Shown here in pieces: positions 25,696 to 34,170 of a stretch of 64,000 bases of DNA. Origin of the DNA: JAOPZW01 sp963764585. GTDB lineage: Bacteria; Actinomycetota; Thermoleophilia; Solirubrobacterales; Solirubrobacteraceae. Position 1 is the stretch's first letter. Each line of letters starts with the position of its first letter. The position numbers were made by a program, and so were the translations under genes. The stretch covers positions 1-64,000 of the forward strand of contig CAVXTB010000004.1 in assembly GCA_963764585.1 (NCBI GenBank), given 5' to 3'. The notes under the pieces were generated by a model. The model saw nothing but the letters and a program-made list of their open reading frames with translations. It was not told the origin of the DNA and made no database searches.

Positions 25696-26906
25696 GGCGT
25701 GCGCGCGGGGCGGTTCTGCAGCTTGACCGTCAGAGGGAGGTCCTGGCCCGAGCGGTCGACGTGGAGCTCGAGGGTGTCGCCGGGCTCCTTGCCGTTGACG
25801 ATGCGCGAGACGTCGTCGGCGCTGTTGACGGCCTGGCCGTCGACCTCGGTGATGACGTCGCCCTGGTCGACGCCGCCGCCGTCGGCGGGGCCGCCGGGGA
25901 TCACGGAGGTCACCTCGGCGCCGGACGGCGCGTTGGGATCGGTCGGGTCGCTGGTCTCGACGCCGAGCCATGGGCGCGCGATGCGGTCGCCGCGCTCCAG
26001 GCGCGGCACGACCTCGCGCACCGTGTTCGACGGGACGGCAAAGCCGATGCCGACGTTGCCCTGTGAGTTGCCGGCCGTCGCGATCTGCGAGTTGACCCCG
26101 ATGACGCGCCCGGTGTCGTCGAGCAGCGGGCCGCCGGAGTTGCCGGGGTTGATCGGCGCGTCGGTCTGGATGACCTCGTCGATCGAGAAGCCGTTGGGCG
26201 CCTTGATCTCGCGCCCGATGCCCGACACGATGCCCTCGGTCGCCGTGCGGTCAAGGCCGAACGGGTTGCCGATGGCGATGGCGGTGTCGCCGACCTGCAC
26301 CTGGCGCGAGTCGGCGAACTGCAGCGGCTTGGCGCCGCGCGGCGCGCCGCTCGGGTCGATGTGCACGACCGCGAGGTCGCTCGACGGGTCGGTGCCCTTC
26401 ACCTCGCCGTCGAGGCTGCGCCCGTCGGGGCCGAACTTGACGACGACGCGGTCTGCGCCGCCCACGACGTGCGCGTTGGTGACGAGCGTGCCGTTGCCGT
26501 CGACGAGGAAGCCGGTGCCCGAGCCGACGTCGGTGCGGATCGAGACGACGGCAGGGCTGGCCTGCGCGTAGATCTTGCCGGCCGGCGTCTTGCCGCGGCC
26601 GGGCTGCACGGGCTTGCCGGACACCGCCGGCAGCGGCTGGGCCTTGTTGTCGCCGCCGTTGAGGATCGCTCCGGCCGCGAAGGCGCCGCCGGCGACCGCC
26701 GCGGCGGCCAGCGCGACCGCGGCGGCGGTCGACAGCCGGATGCTGCGTGGCGGCGCGCCGGTGGGGCCGGCCGCGGCGCGCTCGCGCTCGGCGGCGGCGC
26801 GCGCGGCGCGCCGGCGCGCCGCCTCCTCCTCCGCAGCCTCGCGGGCCTGCTCGGACTCCAGGCGCCACTCGCCGGTCCAGAGGTGTCGTGGGAACTTCAT
26901 CTTCAT
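25692..26906 (-). CDS. HtrA/DegP-like serine protease with PDZ domain, membrane anchored
   Basis: A trypsin-fold protease of about 404 aa. A highly charged cytoplasmic N-terminus is followed by a membrane helix (about residues 58-82), then the protease domain with H146 (TNAHVV), D177 (PSSDLAVV) and S257 (GNSGGP). A C-terminal PDZ domain (about 305-400) has the carboxylate-binding turn near RPWLGVE. It should face the outside and degrade or process misfolded exported proteins. ATG 26906 (MKMKFPRHLW) is preferred; longer starts would run into the divergent MFS promoter. It is the first gene of the minus-strand vWA/MoxR operon, so its expression is tied to that system. Confidence 0.92.
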   Translation of the reverse strand: MKMKFPRHLWTGEWRLESEQAREAAEEEAARRRAARAAAERERAAAGPTGAPPRSIRLSTAAAVALAAAAVAGGAFAAGAILNGGDNKAQPLPAVSGKPVQPGRGKTPAGKIYAQASPAVVSIRTDVGSGTGFLVDGNGTLVTNAHVVGGADRVVVKFGPDGRSLDGEVKGTDPSSDLAVVHIDPSGAPRGAKPLQFADSRQVQVGDTAIAIGNPFGLDRTATEGIVSGIGREIKAPNGFSIDEVIQTDAPINPGNSGGPLLDDTGRVIGVNSQIATAGNSQGNVGIGFAVPSNTVREVVPRLERGDRIARPWLGVETSDPTDPNAPSGAEVTSVIPGGPADGGGVDQGDVITEVDGQAVNSADDVSRIVNGKEPGDTLELHVDRSGQDLPLTVKLQNRPARTP

Positions 26907-26974
26907 GGAGCGTAGGTGCCCGCTCGTCAGCTGTCGGTAAAGCGCGAGTGTCCGGCGACTAGCCTTGCGCGCCG

Positions 26975-28219
26975 GTGGCCCGCTCGCCCCATCCTCCCTC
27001 ACAGCGCCAACTCGTGCTGCTGCTCGGCGCGCTGTCCACGTTCGGGCCGCTGTCGATGGACCTCTACCTGCCCGGGCTGCCGTCGATGGCGCGCGACCTG
27101 TCCGCGCCGGCGTGGGCCGTGCAGCTCACGATCACCACGAGCATGCTCGGCCTCGCCGCCGGGCAGCTCGTCGCCGGCCCGATCAGCGACGCGCGCGGGC
27201 GCCGCGGGCCGCTGCTGGCCGGCCTGGCCGCCTACATGGTCACGTCGCTGCTGTGCGCGCTGGCGCCGACGATCTGGGTCCTGCTCGCGCTGCGCCTGGG
27301 CCAGGGGATCGCCGGGGCGGCAGGCATCGTGATCGCCCGGGCGATCGTGCGCGACCTGCACAGCGGCATCGCGGCGGCGCGCTTCTTCGCGATGCTCATG
27401 CTCGTCGCCGGCCTCGCGCCGATCCTCGCGCCGCTCGTTGGCGGCCAGCTGCTGCACGTCACCGACTGGCGCGGGATCTTCGTCGTGCTGGCCGGCATCG
27501 GCGCCGCGCTGCTGCTCGCCACGTGGTGGACGCTGCCCGACACGCTCGCGCCGGAGGCACGCCACCGCGGCGGGCTGGCGGCGACGCTGCACGTCTTCGG
27601 CGGCCTCGTGCGCGACCGGCCGTTCATGGGCTACACGCTGGCGATGGGCCTGTCGTTCGGCGCGATGGCGACCTACATCTCGGGCTCGCCGTTCGTGCTC
27701 GAGGACATCCACGGCGTCTCGCCGCAGCTCTTCAGCGTGCTGTTCGCGCTCAACGCGGCCGGGCTGGTCGCCGCCAGCCAGATCAGCCGCGCGACGGTCG
27801 CGCGGGCGGGCCCGCGGCGGCTGCTCATCGTCGGCACGGCGGCCAGCGCGATCGGCGGCGTGGGCGTGCTGGCGGCCGTCGTGCTCGACCTCGGCCTCGC
27901 CGGCCTGCTCCCGAGCTTCTTCCTCGTCGTCGCGAGCCTCGGCCTGGTGCTGCCCAACTCGGCGGCGCTGGCGCTCGCCGATCACCCGCGCACGGCGGGC
28001 AGCGCGTCGGCCCTGCTCGGCCTCGCGCAGTTCTCGATCGGCGCCGCCGCGGCGCCGCTGGCAGGCGTCGGCGGCTCGCACACCGCGCTGCCGCTCGCCG
28101 TCGTCGCGGCGACGCTGTCGGTCGCCGGGCTGATCTGCCTGCTCGTGCTGACGCGCGGCGCGGGCCGGCCGGCCCTCGACGCCCACCACGGGCTGGGTGC
28201 GCCAGAATCGTCGATATGA
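26975..28219 (+). CDS. Bcr/CflA-type MFS drug-efflux transporter
   Basis: A 12-helix major-facilitator protein of 414 aa. The first loop reads PLSMDLYLPGLP and the loop 2-3 motif is GPISDARGRRGPLL, both typical of the Bcr/CflA subfamily (bicyclomycin, chloramphenicol and related exporters). The start is GTG 26975. No clear ribosome-binding site precedes it, so it may be leaderless. It is divergent from the HtrA gene with 68 bp between starts. Its stop overlaps the start of the next gene (ATGA). Substrate is not predictable. Confidence 0.9.
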   Translation: MARSPHPPSQRQLVLLLGALSTFGPLSMDLYLPGLPSMARDLSAPAWAVQLTITTSMLGLAAGQLVAGPISDARGRRGPLLAGLAAYMVTSLLCALAPTIWVLLALRLGQGIAGAAGIVIARAIVRDLHSGIAAARFFAMLMLVAGLAPILAPLVGGQLLHVTDWRGIFVVLAGIGAALLLATWWTLPDTLAPEARHRGGLAATLHVFGGLVRDRPFMGYTLAMGLSFGAMATYISGSPFVLEDIHGVSPQLFSVLFALNAAGLVAASQISRATVARAGPRRLLIVGTAASAIGGVGVLAAVVLDLGLAGLLPSFFLVVASLGLVLPNSAALALADHPRTAGSASALLGLAQFSIGAAAAPLAGVGGSHTALPLAVVAATLSVAGLICLLVLTRGAGRPALDAHHGLGAPESSI

Positions 28220-29244
28220 CCTACGTCCCGGCTGAAGATCGATACGACGAGAAGATGCCCTACCGCCGCTGCGGGCGGAGCGGGCTGAAGCTGCCCGCCA
28301 TCTCGCTCGGCCTGTGGCAGAACTTCGGCTCAGACCACCCGCTCGAGAACAGCCGGGCGATCCTGCGCCGCGCCTTCGACCTCGGGATCACCCACTTCGA
28401 CCTGGCCAACAACTACGGCCCGCCCTATGGCTCGGCCGAGGAGAACTTCGGGCGGCTGCTGGCGCAGGACCTGCGGCCGTGGCGCGACGAGCTCGTCATC
28501 TCGACCAAGGCCGGCTACGACATGTGGCCGGGGCCGTACGGCGAGTGGGGCTCGCGCAAGTACATGCTGGCCAGCCTCGACCAGAGCCTGAAGCGCATGG
28601 GCCTGGAGTACGTCGACATCTTCTACTCGCACCGCCTGGACCCCGACACGCCCCTGGAGGAGACGCTCGGCGCGGTCGACACCGCCGTGCGCCAGGGCAA
28701 GGCGCTCTACGCCGGGATCTCGTCGTACTCGGCGCAGCGCACCGAGGAGGCGGTCGAGATCCTGCGCAGCCTCGGCACGCCCCTGCTCATCCATCAGCCC
28801 TCCTACTCGCTGCTCAACCGCTGGATCGAGCCCGAGCTGCTCGATGTCCTCGGCCGCGAGGGCGTCGGCTGCATCGTCTTCTCGCCGCTCGCCCAGGGGA
28901 TGCTCACGGGGCGCTACCTCAACGGCATCCCCGAGGACTCGCGCGCGGCGCGCGACGAGTCGCTGTCGCGGTCGATGCTCACCGACGAGAACCTCGAGCG
29001 CATCCGCGCGCTCAACGAGATCGCCCAGCGGCGCGGGCAGTCGCTCGCCCAGCTCGCCCTGGCGTGGACGCTGCGCGACCCGCGGGTGACGTCGACGCTG
29101 ATCGGCGCCAGCAGCGTCGCGCAGCTCGAGGACAACGTCGGCGCGCTCGGGCGCCTGGACTTCGACGACGACGAGCTCGCCGAGATCGATCGCCACGCCG
29201 AGGAGTCGGGCATCAACATCTGGGAGCGATCGAGCAGCGCATAA
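28216..29244 (+). CDS. aldo/keto reductase, YghZ / L-glyceraldehyde-3-phosphate reductase type
   Basis: An NADPH-dependent reductase of 342 aa. It matches E. coli YghZ (Gpr) closely along its length: YRRCGRSGLKLPAISLGLW, FDLANNYGPPYGSAEENFG, ISTKAGYDMWPGPYG and SLKRMGLEYVDIFYSHR. The catalytic tetrad Asp, Tyr, Lys and His is in place. The family reduces L-glyceraldehyde 3-phosphate and methylglyoxal, detoxifying reactive aldehydes. It is translationally coupled to the MFS exporter by an ATGA overlap. Confidence 0.93.
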   Translation: MTYVPAEDRYDEKMPYRRCGRSGLKLPAISLGLWQNFGSDHPLENSRAILRRAFDLGITHFDLANNYGPPYGSAEENFGRLLAQDLRPWRDELVISTKAGYDMWPGPYGEWGSRKYMLASLDQSLKRMGLEYVDIFYSHRLDPDTPLEETLGAVDTAVRQGKALYAGISSYSAQRTEEAVEILRSLGTPLLIHQPSYSLLNRWIEPELLDVLGREGVGCIVFSPLAQGMLTGRYLNGIPEDSRAARDESLSRSMLTDENLERIRALNEIAQRRGQSLAQLALAWTLRDPRVTSTLIGASSVAQLEDNVGALGRLDFDDDELAEIDRHAEESGINIWERSSSA

Positions 29245-29315
29245 ACGGTGGAATAGAACGCCGACTGCGCCCGTCGTAGGTCTCGGGAACGAACGATCAT
29301 GGAGGCGGACGTCAC

Positions 29316-29558
29316 GTGGTCCGGGCGCGGCCCGTTCCGCACGAAGGTCTTCTCCAGGACGTGGAGGCCGACGGCCACTGCGTCCTGGCCTATGTGTGGG
29401 GCGACGGTGCGAGCCGCCTCGTCGGCGAGCGGGCCTGCCGGAGCCGCGACGTGAAGGGGTTCCGGTACACGTTCCGGCATCGCGTGTGGCGGGCGCTCGT
29501 CAGGGTGTGCCTCGTCGCCCCGGGCGAGGGCAACCGCTACTGCAGCGCCTGGAGCTAG
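29316..29558 (+). CDS. small hypothetical protein (uncertain)
   Basis: An 80-codon frame with high GC3 in its second half. That half encodes a Cys- and Arg-rich peptide ending GEGNRYCSAWS. The start is doubtful: GTG 29316 has no ribosome-binding site, and an ATG at 29299 leads into a different frame. It lies in the 330-bp gap between the aldo/keto reductase and the convergent flavin reductase gene. It may be a real small exported protein, a damaged gene, or chance. Confidence 0.3.
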   Translation: MVRARPVPHEGLLQDVEADGHCVLAYVWGDGASRLVGERACRSRDVKGFRYTFRHRVWRALVRVCLVAPGEGNRYCSAWS

Positions 29559-29574
29559 CCGCGGGCGGCCGGCG

Positions 29575-30060
29575 CTACGGCGCGTGGCCGGGCGCGATGT
29601 CGTTGGCGCGGCGGGAGGTGAGCTCGCCGTGCGCGCCGCAGTGGGCGGCCACGGGCTCGAGCAGATAGGCGTCGTGGTCGCCCGCGCCGATCCGCCGCAG
29701 CACGCGCCCGACGAACCAGTTCTCGCACGCGTCGAGGATCGGCACGCCGCCGTGCCCCTCGTGCCAGGCGGTGCGAGCGAACTTGTCGACCTCGTCGCCG
29801 GTCTGGCCGCCGAACAGCTCGGCCAGCTCGTCCGCGCCCTCGGGCACGCAGTGCACGCCGAGCAGCTCGGCGTCGCGTGCGCGCCGATAGGTGCGGTTGG
29901 CATGCGACAGGCACACGAGGAACCGCTGCGGGTCGATGCTCGCCTGGGAGGCGAAGCCGACCAGGCAGCCCAGCGGCTCGTCGCCGGCGCGCGCGGTGAC
30001 GATGAACATCGGGTAGTCGAGGCCGCCGACGATCGCGTCGAACGTGTCACGCAGGTCCAC
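29575..30060 (-). CDS. flavin reductase-like domain protein
   Basis: A 161-aa protein of the flavin reductase (split-barrel FMN-binding) fold. Recognisable parts are the N-terminal LDYPMFIVTARAGDEPLGCLVGFASQ and the PQRFLVCLSHANRTY segment around the flavin phosphate. These enzymes reduce FMN with NAD(P)H for oxygenases or bind FMN as a redox protein. No oxygenase partner is adjacent. It follows the stress-like gene by 9 bp on the same strand. GTG start. Confidence 0.85.
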   Translation of the reverse strand: MDLRDTFDAIVGGLDYPMFIVTARAGDEPLGCLVGFASQASIDPQRFLVCLSHANRTYRRARDAELLGVHCVPEGADELAELFGGQTGDEVDKFARTAWHEGHGGVPILDACENWFVGRVLRRIGAGDHDAYLLEPVAAHCGAHGELTSRRANDIAPGHAP

Positions 30061-30069
30061 GCCGGCGGC

Positions 30070-30495
30070 CTACCCGGACACGAGGTTGCGACTCGCCGCC
30101 TTCGCGGTCACCAGCGTGACCGGCAGCCCGAGCTGCTCGACGCGCGCTGGCAGGTCGCGGTGCAGCCAGCGCGACACGCGCGCGGGCAGCGTCGACACGA
30201 TCGCCTCGTCGAAGGGCCCGGCGGCGAGCGCGTCGCGCACGGCCGCGAGCGGATCGTGGTCGCCGACGAGGCCGTCGACGTGGCCGCCGACCGCCTCCTC
30301 GAGCAGCGGTATCGCCAATTCGAGCGTCAGCGCCGCCTCGTCGGTGTCGGGATCCCAGTACGGGCGTGGGACGAGCAGCGCGAAGCTGCACGGGCCGCGA
30401 GCGGCGCGCTCGCGGACGGCTTCGATCAGGGCGGGGGTCGCCGCCGTGCGGTGCGCGACGATGAGCACGCGCGTGGTGTCCGCCTGCGGGCTCAC
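30070..30495 (-). CDS. universal-stress-protein-like protein
   Basis: A protein of about 141 aa with a Rossmann-like alternation (TTRVLIVAHRTAATPALIEAV at the start, GPFDEAIVSTLP and VSRWLHRDLPARVEQLGLPVTLV near the end). This is the pattern of small UspA-like proteins in actinobacteria. The ATP-binding G-2x-G-9x-G motif is not seen, so nucleotide binding is uncertain. It is probably co-transcribed with the flavin reductase-like gene downstream. Confidence 0.6.
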   Translation of the reverse strand: MSPQADTTRVLIVAHRTAATPALIEAVRERAARGPCSFALLVPRPYWDPDTDEAALTLELAIPLLEEAVGGHVDGLVGDHDPLAAVRDALAAGPFDEAIVSTLPARVSRWLHRDLPARVEQLGLPVTLVTAKAASRNLVSG

Positions 30496-30560
30496 ACCTG
30501 CCCAGTGTGGTCCGCCCGGCCGCGGGTCGCAACCCCGGCCCGCGGCCCGCGGACGCCGGC

Positions 30561-30803
30561 CTACGCTGCGGCGGGCAGCGCCGGCGCCGGGACGCGGCGG
30601 TCGGCGTAGGCGAACGGGTGGTCGAACACGTTCTTCGCGCTCTCGCCCTCGCGCACCTCGACGGTGAAGGACTCGCCCGTCTTGGCGTCGTTGACCGCCA
30701 CGAGCACGCGGCCGTCACGCTCGCACCAGAGGAGGCGCACGTCGATGCCATCGCTCGTGCGGTGGTCGAGCTCGCGCATCAGCTGTGTCGTGGTGGCGGT
30801 CAT
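30561..30803 (-). CDS. small conserved hypothetical protein
   Basis: An 80-aa acidic protein of unknown function, with LMRELDHRTSDGIDVRLLWCERDGR near the N-terminus and an Ala/Pro tail. AGGAG at 7 nt from ATG 30803 gives a confident start. It is divergent from the PLP decarboxylase-like gene. I do not recognise a named family. The regular beta-strand pattern suggests a small folded domain. Confidence 0.65.
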   Translation of the reverse strand: MTATTTQLMRELDHRTSDGIDVRLLWCERDGRVLVAVNDAKTGESFTVEVREGESAKNVFDHPFAYADRRVPAPALPAAA

Positions 30804-30901
30804 CGGTGGGCTCCTGGTGGTGAAGTCTCGTGCGGAGTAGTCGGCGTTACGGTCAGTGTGCTTGAGCCCGGTTGCGTCGAACACGGGGTTGGCCTCCATA
30901 A

Positions 30902-30927
30902 CAACGGTGCGGCCGCCCGTACCGTTG
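30902..30927. promoter_or_regulatory. inverted repeat in a divergent promoter region
   Basis: CAACGGT (30902-30908) and ACCGTTG (30921-30927) are reverse complements with a 12-base spacer. They lie in the 174-bp region between two divergent genes. The half-site spacing suits a dimeric repressor. No regulator gene is adjacent. Confidence 0.35.
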
Positions 30928-30977
30928 CGTTCGGGAGCGCGACTTGCCAGGCGGCGGTAGAGTCGGTCGGAGGGCGC

Positions 30978-32195
30978 ATGAGCACTGCTGATCTGCTCGC
31001 GGAGCACGGTTCGCCGCTATGGCTGGCGAACCTCGACGTCGTGCGCGATCGCTGCCGGGCCTTCGCCGCCGCGTGGCGCGCCGAGTGGCCCGACGTCGAG
31101 ATCGCCTACTCGCACAAGGCCAACCGGCTGCCGGCGATCCTGCGGGCGCTCGCCGAGAAGGGCATCGGCCATCAGGTCGCCTGCGAGGCGGAGTACCGGA
31201 TGGCGTGCTCGGTCGCCAAGGCCGAGGGCCGCTCGATCGTGGTGCAGGGCCCGGCCAAGCCGCCCGCGCTGCTCGAGCGCGCCGCCGCCGACGGCGCGCT
31301 GGTCATCGTCGACAGCCTGGCCGAGCTGCGCCGCGTGGCCGCCGCCGGCGTCTCGCGCGTGGGCGTGCGCGTGTGCCTGCCCGGCGTCGGGCACGGCACG
31401 AGCCACTTCGGCGTGCCGATGTCCGAGGTCCAGCTCGCGCCGCGCCATGCCGCGGGGCTCGGCCTGCGCATCGAGGCGCTCGCGGTGCACCTCGTCTCGG
31501 CCGGGTTCGATCGCCCGCTGGCCGAGATCGATCGGCTGGCGAGCGCGCTCGTGGTCAAGTGGCCACAGCCGCCGGAGCGCTTCGCCACCGCCGCGCGCAT
31601 GCTCGCCGGGCTGGCCCAGCGCATGGGCGCCCCGGTCATCGACGTCGGCGGCGGCTTCCCGCCCGCCCCCCAGGAGGCGATGTACGCGCGGGCGGTCGCT
31701 GGGGCGATCGGCGGGGCGGGCTTCGAGGGGCGCGTGCTCGTCGAGCCCGGGCGCGCGCTCGTCGCCGAGGCCGTCGATCTGGCCTGCACGGTGACCGCGA
31801 TCAAGCGCCTGCCCGACCGCCGCCGCTGCGTGATCCTCGACGCGGGGACCAACCTGCTCCCGGGGACGCTGTTCGCCTGGCCGCACATCGAGGCGCCCGG
31901 ATACGTCGACGCGCCGCCGGCCGAGCCCGCGCTCGTGACCGGGCCGCTGTGCACGAACGTCGACGTGCTGCACCCGGCGGCCGAGCTGCCCGCGCTGTCG
32001 GAGGGCGACGCGGTGATCATCCGCGGCGTCGGCGCCTACCAGCAGTCGCAGTCGACGCAGTTCGGCGACCTGCGCCCGGCCGTCGTGGTCCGCGACGACG
32101 GCCACTGGCGCCTGTGCAGCCGGCGCGAGCTGCTCGACGACCTGGTGGCCACCGACCTCGGGGCCGACGTCGCACCGGAGGCCGTCGTCCGGTAG
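30978..32195 (+). CDS. PLP-dependent alanine-racemase-fold protein (DapDC/ODC group IV type)
   Basis: A 405-aa fold-type III PLP enzyme of the diaminopimelate/ornithine decarboxylase group. The PLP lysine is K47 in YSHKANRLPAIL. GGGFP supplies the phosphate-binding glycines, and the C-terminal active-site Cys segment is GPLCTNVDVL. GGAGG lies 4 nt before the ATG. The substrate is unclear. Unlike LysA, it lacks a lysine-pathway neighbour, so an amino-acid decarboxylase, racemase or peptide-tailoring role is possible. The Nudix gene overlaps its stop by one base. Confidence 0.85.
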   Translation: MSTADLLAEHGSPLWLANLDVVRDRCRAFAAAWRAEWPDVEIAYSHKANRLPAILRALAEKGIGHQVACEAEYRMACSVAKAEGRSIVVQGPAKPPALLERAAADGALVIVDSLAELRRVAAAGVSRVGVRVCLPGVGHGTSHFGVPMSEVQLAPRHAAGLGLRIEALAVHLVSAGFDRPLAEIDRLASALVVKWPQPPERFATAARMLAGLAQRMGAPVIDVGGGFPPAPQEAMYARAVAGAIGGAGFEGRVLVEPGRALVAEAVDLACTVTAIKRLPDRRRCVILDAGTNLLPGTLFAWPHIEAPGYVDAPPAEPALVTGPLCTNVDVLHPAAELPALSEGDAVIIRGVGAYQQSQSTQFGDLRPAVVVRDDGHWRLCSRRELLDDLVATDLGADVAPEAVVR

Positions 32196-32650
32196 TGGCG
32201 CGCCGCAGCGCCGGCATCCTGCTGTACCGCAACGCGCTCGAGGTGCTGCTCGTGCATCCCGGTGGGCCGTTCTTCGCCAGGAAGGACGCCGGCGTGTGGT
32301 CGATCCCCAAGGGCGAGTACGAGGACGGCGACGATCCGCTGGCCTGCGCGCTGCGCGAGTTCGAGGAGGAGCTCGGCACGCCGCTCGAGGCCGACGCGCC
32401 CATCGAGCTGGGGACGATCGTGCAGCGCGGCGGCAAGCGGGTGACCGCGTGGGCGGTGGAGGGCGACCTCGACCCGAGCACCGCGCACAGCAACACCTTC
32501 ACGATGGAGTGGCCGCCGCGGTCGGGCAGGCAGCAGGAGTTCCCCGAGGTCGACCGCGCCGAGTGGTTCTCGGTCCAGGACGCGCGCGAGAAGCTGGTGC
32601 CGGCGCAGGTGGAGCTGCTCGAGCGGCTGGTGGAGCGCGTCAGCACCTGA
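32195..32650 (+). CDS. Nudix hydrolase (diadenosine polyphosphate hydrolase-like)
   Basis: A 151-aa Nudix protein. The box is complete: G at GEYEDGDD followed by REFEEELG, the metal-binding helix. The start VARRSAGILLYR and the segment VWSIPKGEYE are typical of the small Nudix enzymes related to MutT/Ap4A hydrolases. GTG 32195 shares its first base with the TAG of the preceding gene, giving strong coupling. Its 3' end overlaps the convergent endonuclease V gene by 11 bp. Confidence 0.9.
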   Translation: MARRSAGILLYRNALEVLLVHPGGPFFARKDAGVWSIPKGEYEDGDDPLACALREFEEELGTPLEADAPIELGTIVQRGGKRVTAWAVEGDLDPSTAHSNTFTMEWPPRSGRQQEFPEVDRAEWFSVQDAREKLVPAQVELLERLVERVST

Positions 32651-33287
32651 TCTCGCCCGCGCGTGCAAGTCGCGCCAGCTGCCGCGCCCGCCGCAACGGC
32701 TCGGGCGTGCGGTGGGTGCCCGCGGCGTCGCGGACGACCGCGACCGCGACGTCGATCGACGTCCGCCAGGCCGGGTGGACCGCGAGCGGCCGCGCGCCGG
32801 CGCGGCGGCGCAGCCACGCGCCGACCTCCTCGCCGTCGAGCAGCAGCGCCGATGTTGCGCCCTTCTCGTCCGCGGGCCAGTCGCCGACCGCCAGCAGCGG
32901 CCGGTGGGTGACGCCGACCGTCGGCACGTCGAGCATCGCGCCGAGCTGGAGCGCGAGGCCGGCGCGGCGCGGGTGATCGCGCCCGGTCGCGTCGACGAGC
33001 AGCACGTCGGGTGCCGCGTCGAGGGCGCGGACCGCGGCCTCGAGCAGCGCGCCCTCGCGCAGGACGAGCAGGCCGGGCTCGTAGGGCGCGCCGGCGACGC
33101 CGCTCACCACCGCCTCGGCGACGACGCGCCGGCCGCGCATCACGACCGCCCCGGCCCAGCCCGGATCGCCGGGCGCTCCCGGGCCCGCGACGCCGCGCGC
33201 GAAGCAGATCGCTACCGCGCCGATCGCCGCGCGGCGAGCGTCGCCGGACCACGGCGCGGGTCGTTGCGCGGCGAGCACGGACTGCAC
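32640..33287 (-). CDS. endonuclease V-like protein lacking a catalytic Asp
   Basis: A 215-aa protein of the endonuclease V (Nfi) family, which nicks DNA or RNA near inosine. Family marks are YEPGLLVLREG (Glu78), LLVDATGRDHPRRAG (Asp99) and VPTVGVTHRPLL. The first metal-binding Asp (D35 in E. coli GADVGF) is missing. The aligned stretch reads GAVAICF and has no acidic residue, so activity is doubtful. The PYIPG motif is PYEPG. I choose GTG 33287, which has GAGG 8 nt upstream and gives the family length. A longer form from ATG 33350 would overlap the start codon of the divergent phosphatase. Confidence 0.8.
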   Translation of the reverse strand: MQSVLAAQRPAPWSGDARRAAIGAVAICFARGVAGPGAPGDPGWAGAVVMRGRRVVAEAVVSGVAGAPYEPGLLVLREGALLEAAVRALDAAPDVLLVDATGRDHPRRAGLALQLGAMLDVPTVGVTHRPLLAVGDWPADEKGATSALLLDGEEVGAWLRRRAGARPLAVHPAWRTSIDVAVAVVRDAAGTHRTPEPLRRARQLARLARAGEIRC

Positions 33288-33348
33288 GCGGACAACCTCG
33301 ACCTCTGGCTGGCCCCCGACGAACTGTGGGACCGATAGAGAGCGGCCC

Positions 33349-34170
33349 ATGACCAGATTCTTGCGTTCCCTCATGGTTGTGGCCGCGCTTGCGGTTGCCG
33401 TCCCCGCGGTCGCCGCGGCCCAGACGCCGCCACCGGACAGCTTCGCCCCCGCGCCGTCGCCGATCCTCATCCATGTCGGCAGGACCCCCGTCTTCGAGCT
33501 CTACGACGGCGGAGGCGGCCTGCCCTACCTCGGCTCGACGACGTCGTACAACGCCGGTGACTGGGAGAACACCCTGCGGGCCTTCCACGACTCGGGCGTC
33601 TACGACGACGAGATCGCCCAGATCGACAAGATCGCCGACGCCACCGTCCTGCACCGCGTCCACCAGGGCCACTTCCGCGCGCGCAAGGGTCACAACCGCG
33701 CGCGTGTCGCGACCTTCCACGGCAAGAAGCTCGCGATCGTGCTCGACATCGACGAGACCTCGCTGTCGAACTACTCGGCGATCAACGCCGACAACTTCAC
33801 CTTCGGGCCCAACTCGCAGGCCGAGGCGACCAACGAGATCGGCACGGCGATCCAGCCGACGCTCGACCTGTACAAGCTCGCCCAGAGCAAGGGCGTGGCG
33901 GTGTTCTTCATCACCGGCCGCCGCGAGAACGCGCGGGCCCACACCGAGAGCAACCTCACGCGCGAGGGCTTCTTGAACTGGACCCAGGTGATCCTCAAGC
34001 CCGACACCTCGACGCAGACGACCGTCCAGTACAAGAGCGGCGCCCGCGCGGCCATCGAGCAGCAGGGCTACGACATCATCGCCAACGTCGGCGACCAGTA
34101 CTCCGACCTCGCCGGCGGCCACGAGGACGTCGGCTTCAAGCTGACAAACCCGTTCTACTTCCTGCCGTAG
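33349..34170 (+). CDS. exported HAD-family acid phosphatase (class IIIB type)
   Basis: A secreted phosphatase of 273 aa. A signal peptide covers residues 1-24 (SLMVVAALAVAVPAVAAAQ). The HAD motifs are clear: nucleophile D133 and acid D135 in VLDIDETSLS, motif II Thr in FFITGRRE, and the metal site in NVGDQYSDL. This is the group containing class B-like and vegetative-storage-type acid phosphatases, which scavenge phosphate from organic esters outside the cell. Its stop overlaps the convergent secreted-protein gene by 16 bp. Confidence 0.9.
   Translation: MTRFLRSLMVVAALAVAVPAVAAAQTPPPDSFAPAPSPILIHVGRTPVFELYDGGGGLPYLGSTTSYNAGDWENTLRAFHDSGVYDDEIAQIDKIADATVLHRVHQGHFRARKGHNRARVATFHGKKLAIVLDIDETSLSNYSAINADNFTFGPNSQAEATNEIGTAIQPTLDLYKLAQSKGVAVFFITGRRENARAHTESNLTREGFLNWTQVILKPDTSTQTTVQYKSGARAAIEQQGYDIIANVGDQYSDLAGGHEDVGFKLTNPFYFLP

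Noticed and set aside
29299..29460. Frameshifted longer version of the small gene at 29316 using ATG 29299
   Set aside because: Joining the frames would need two independent CG additions with no peptide evidence, so not supported.
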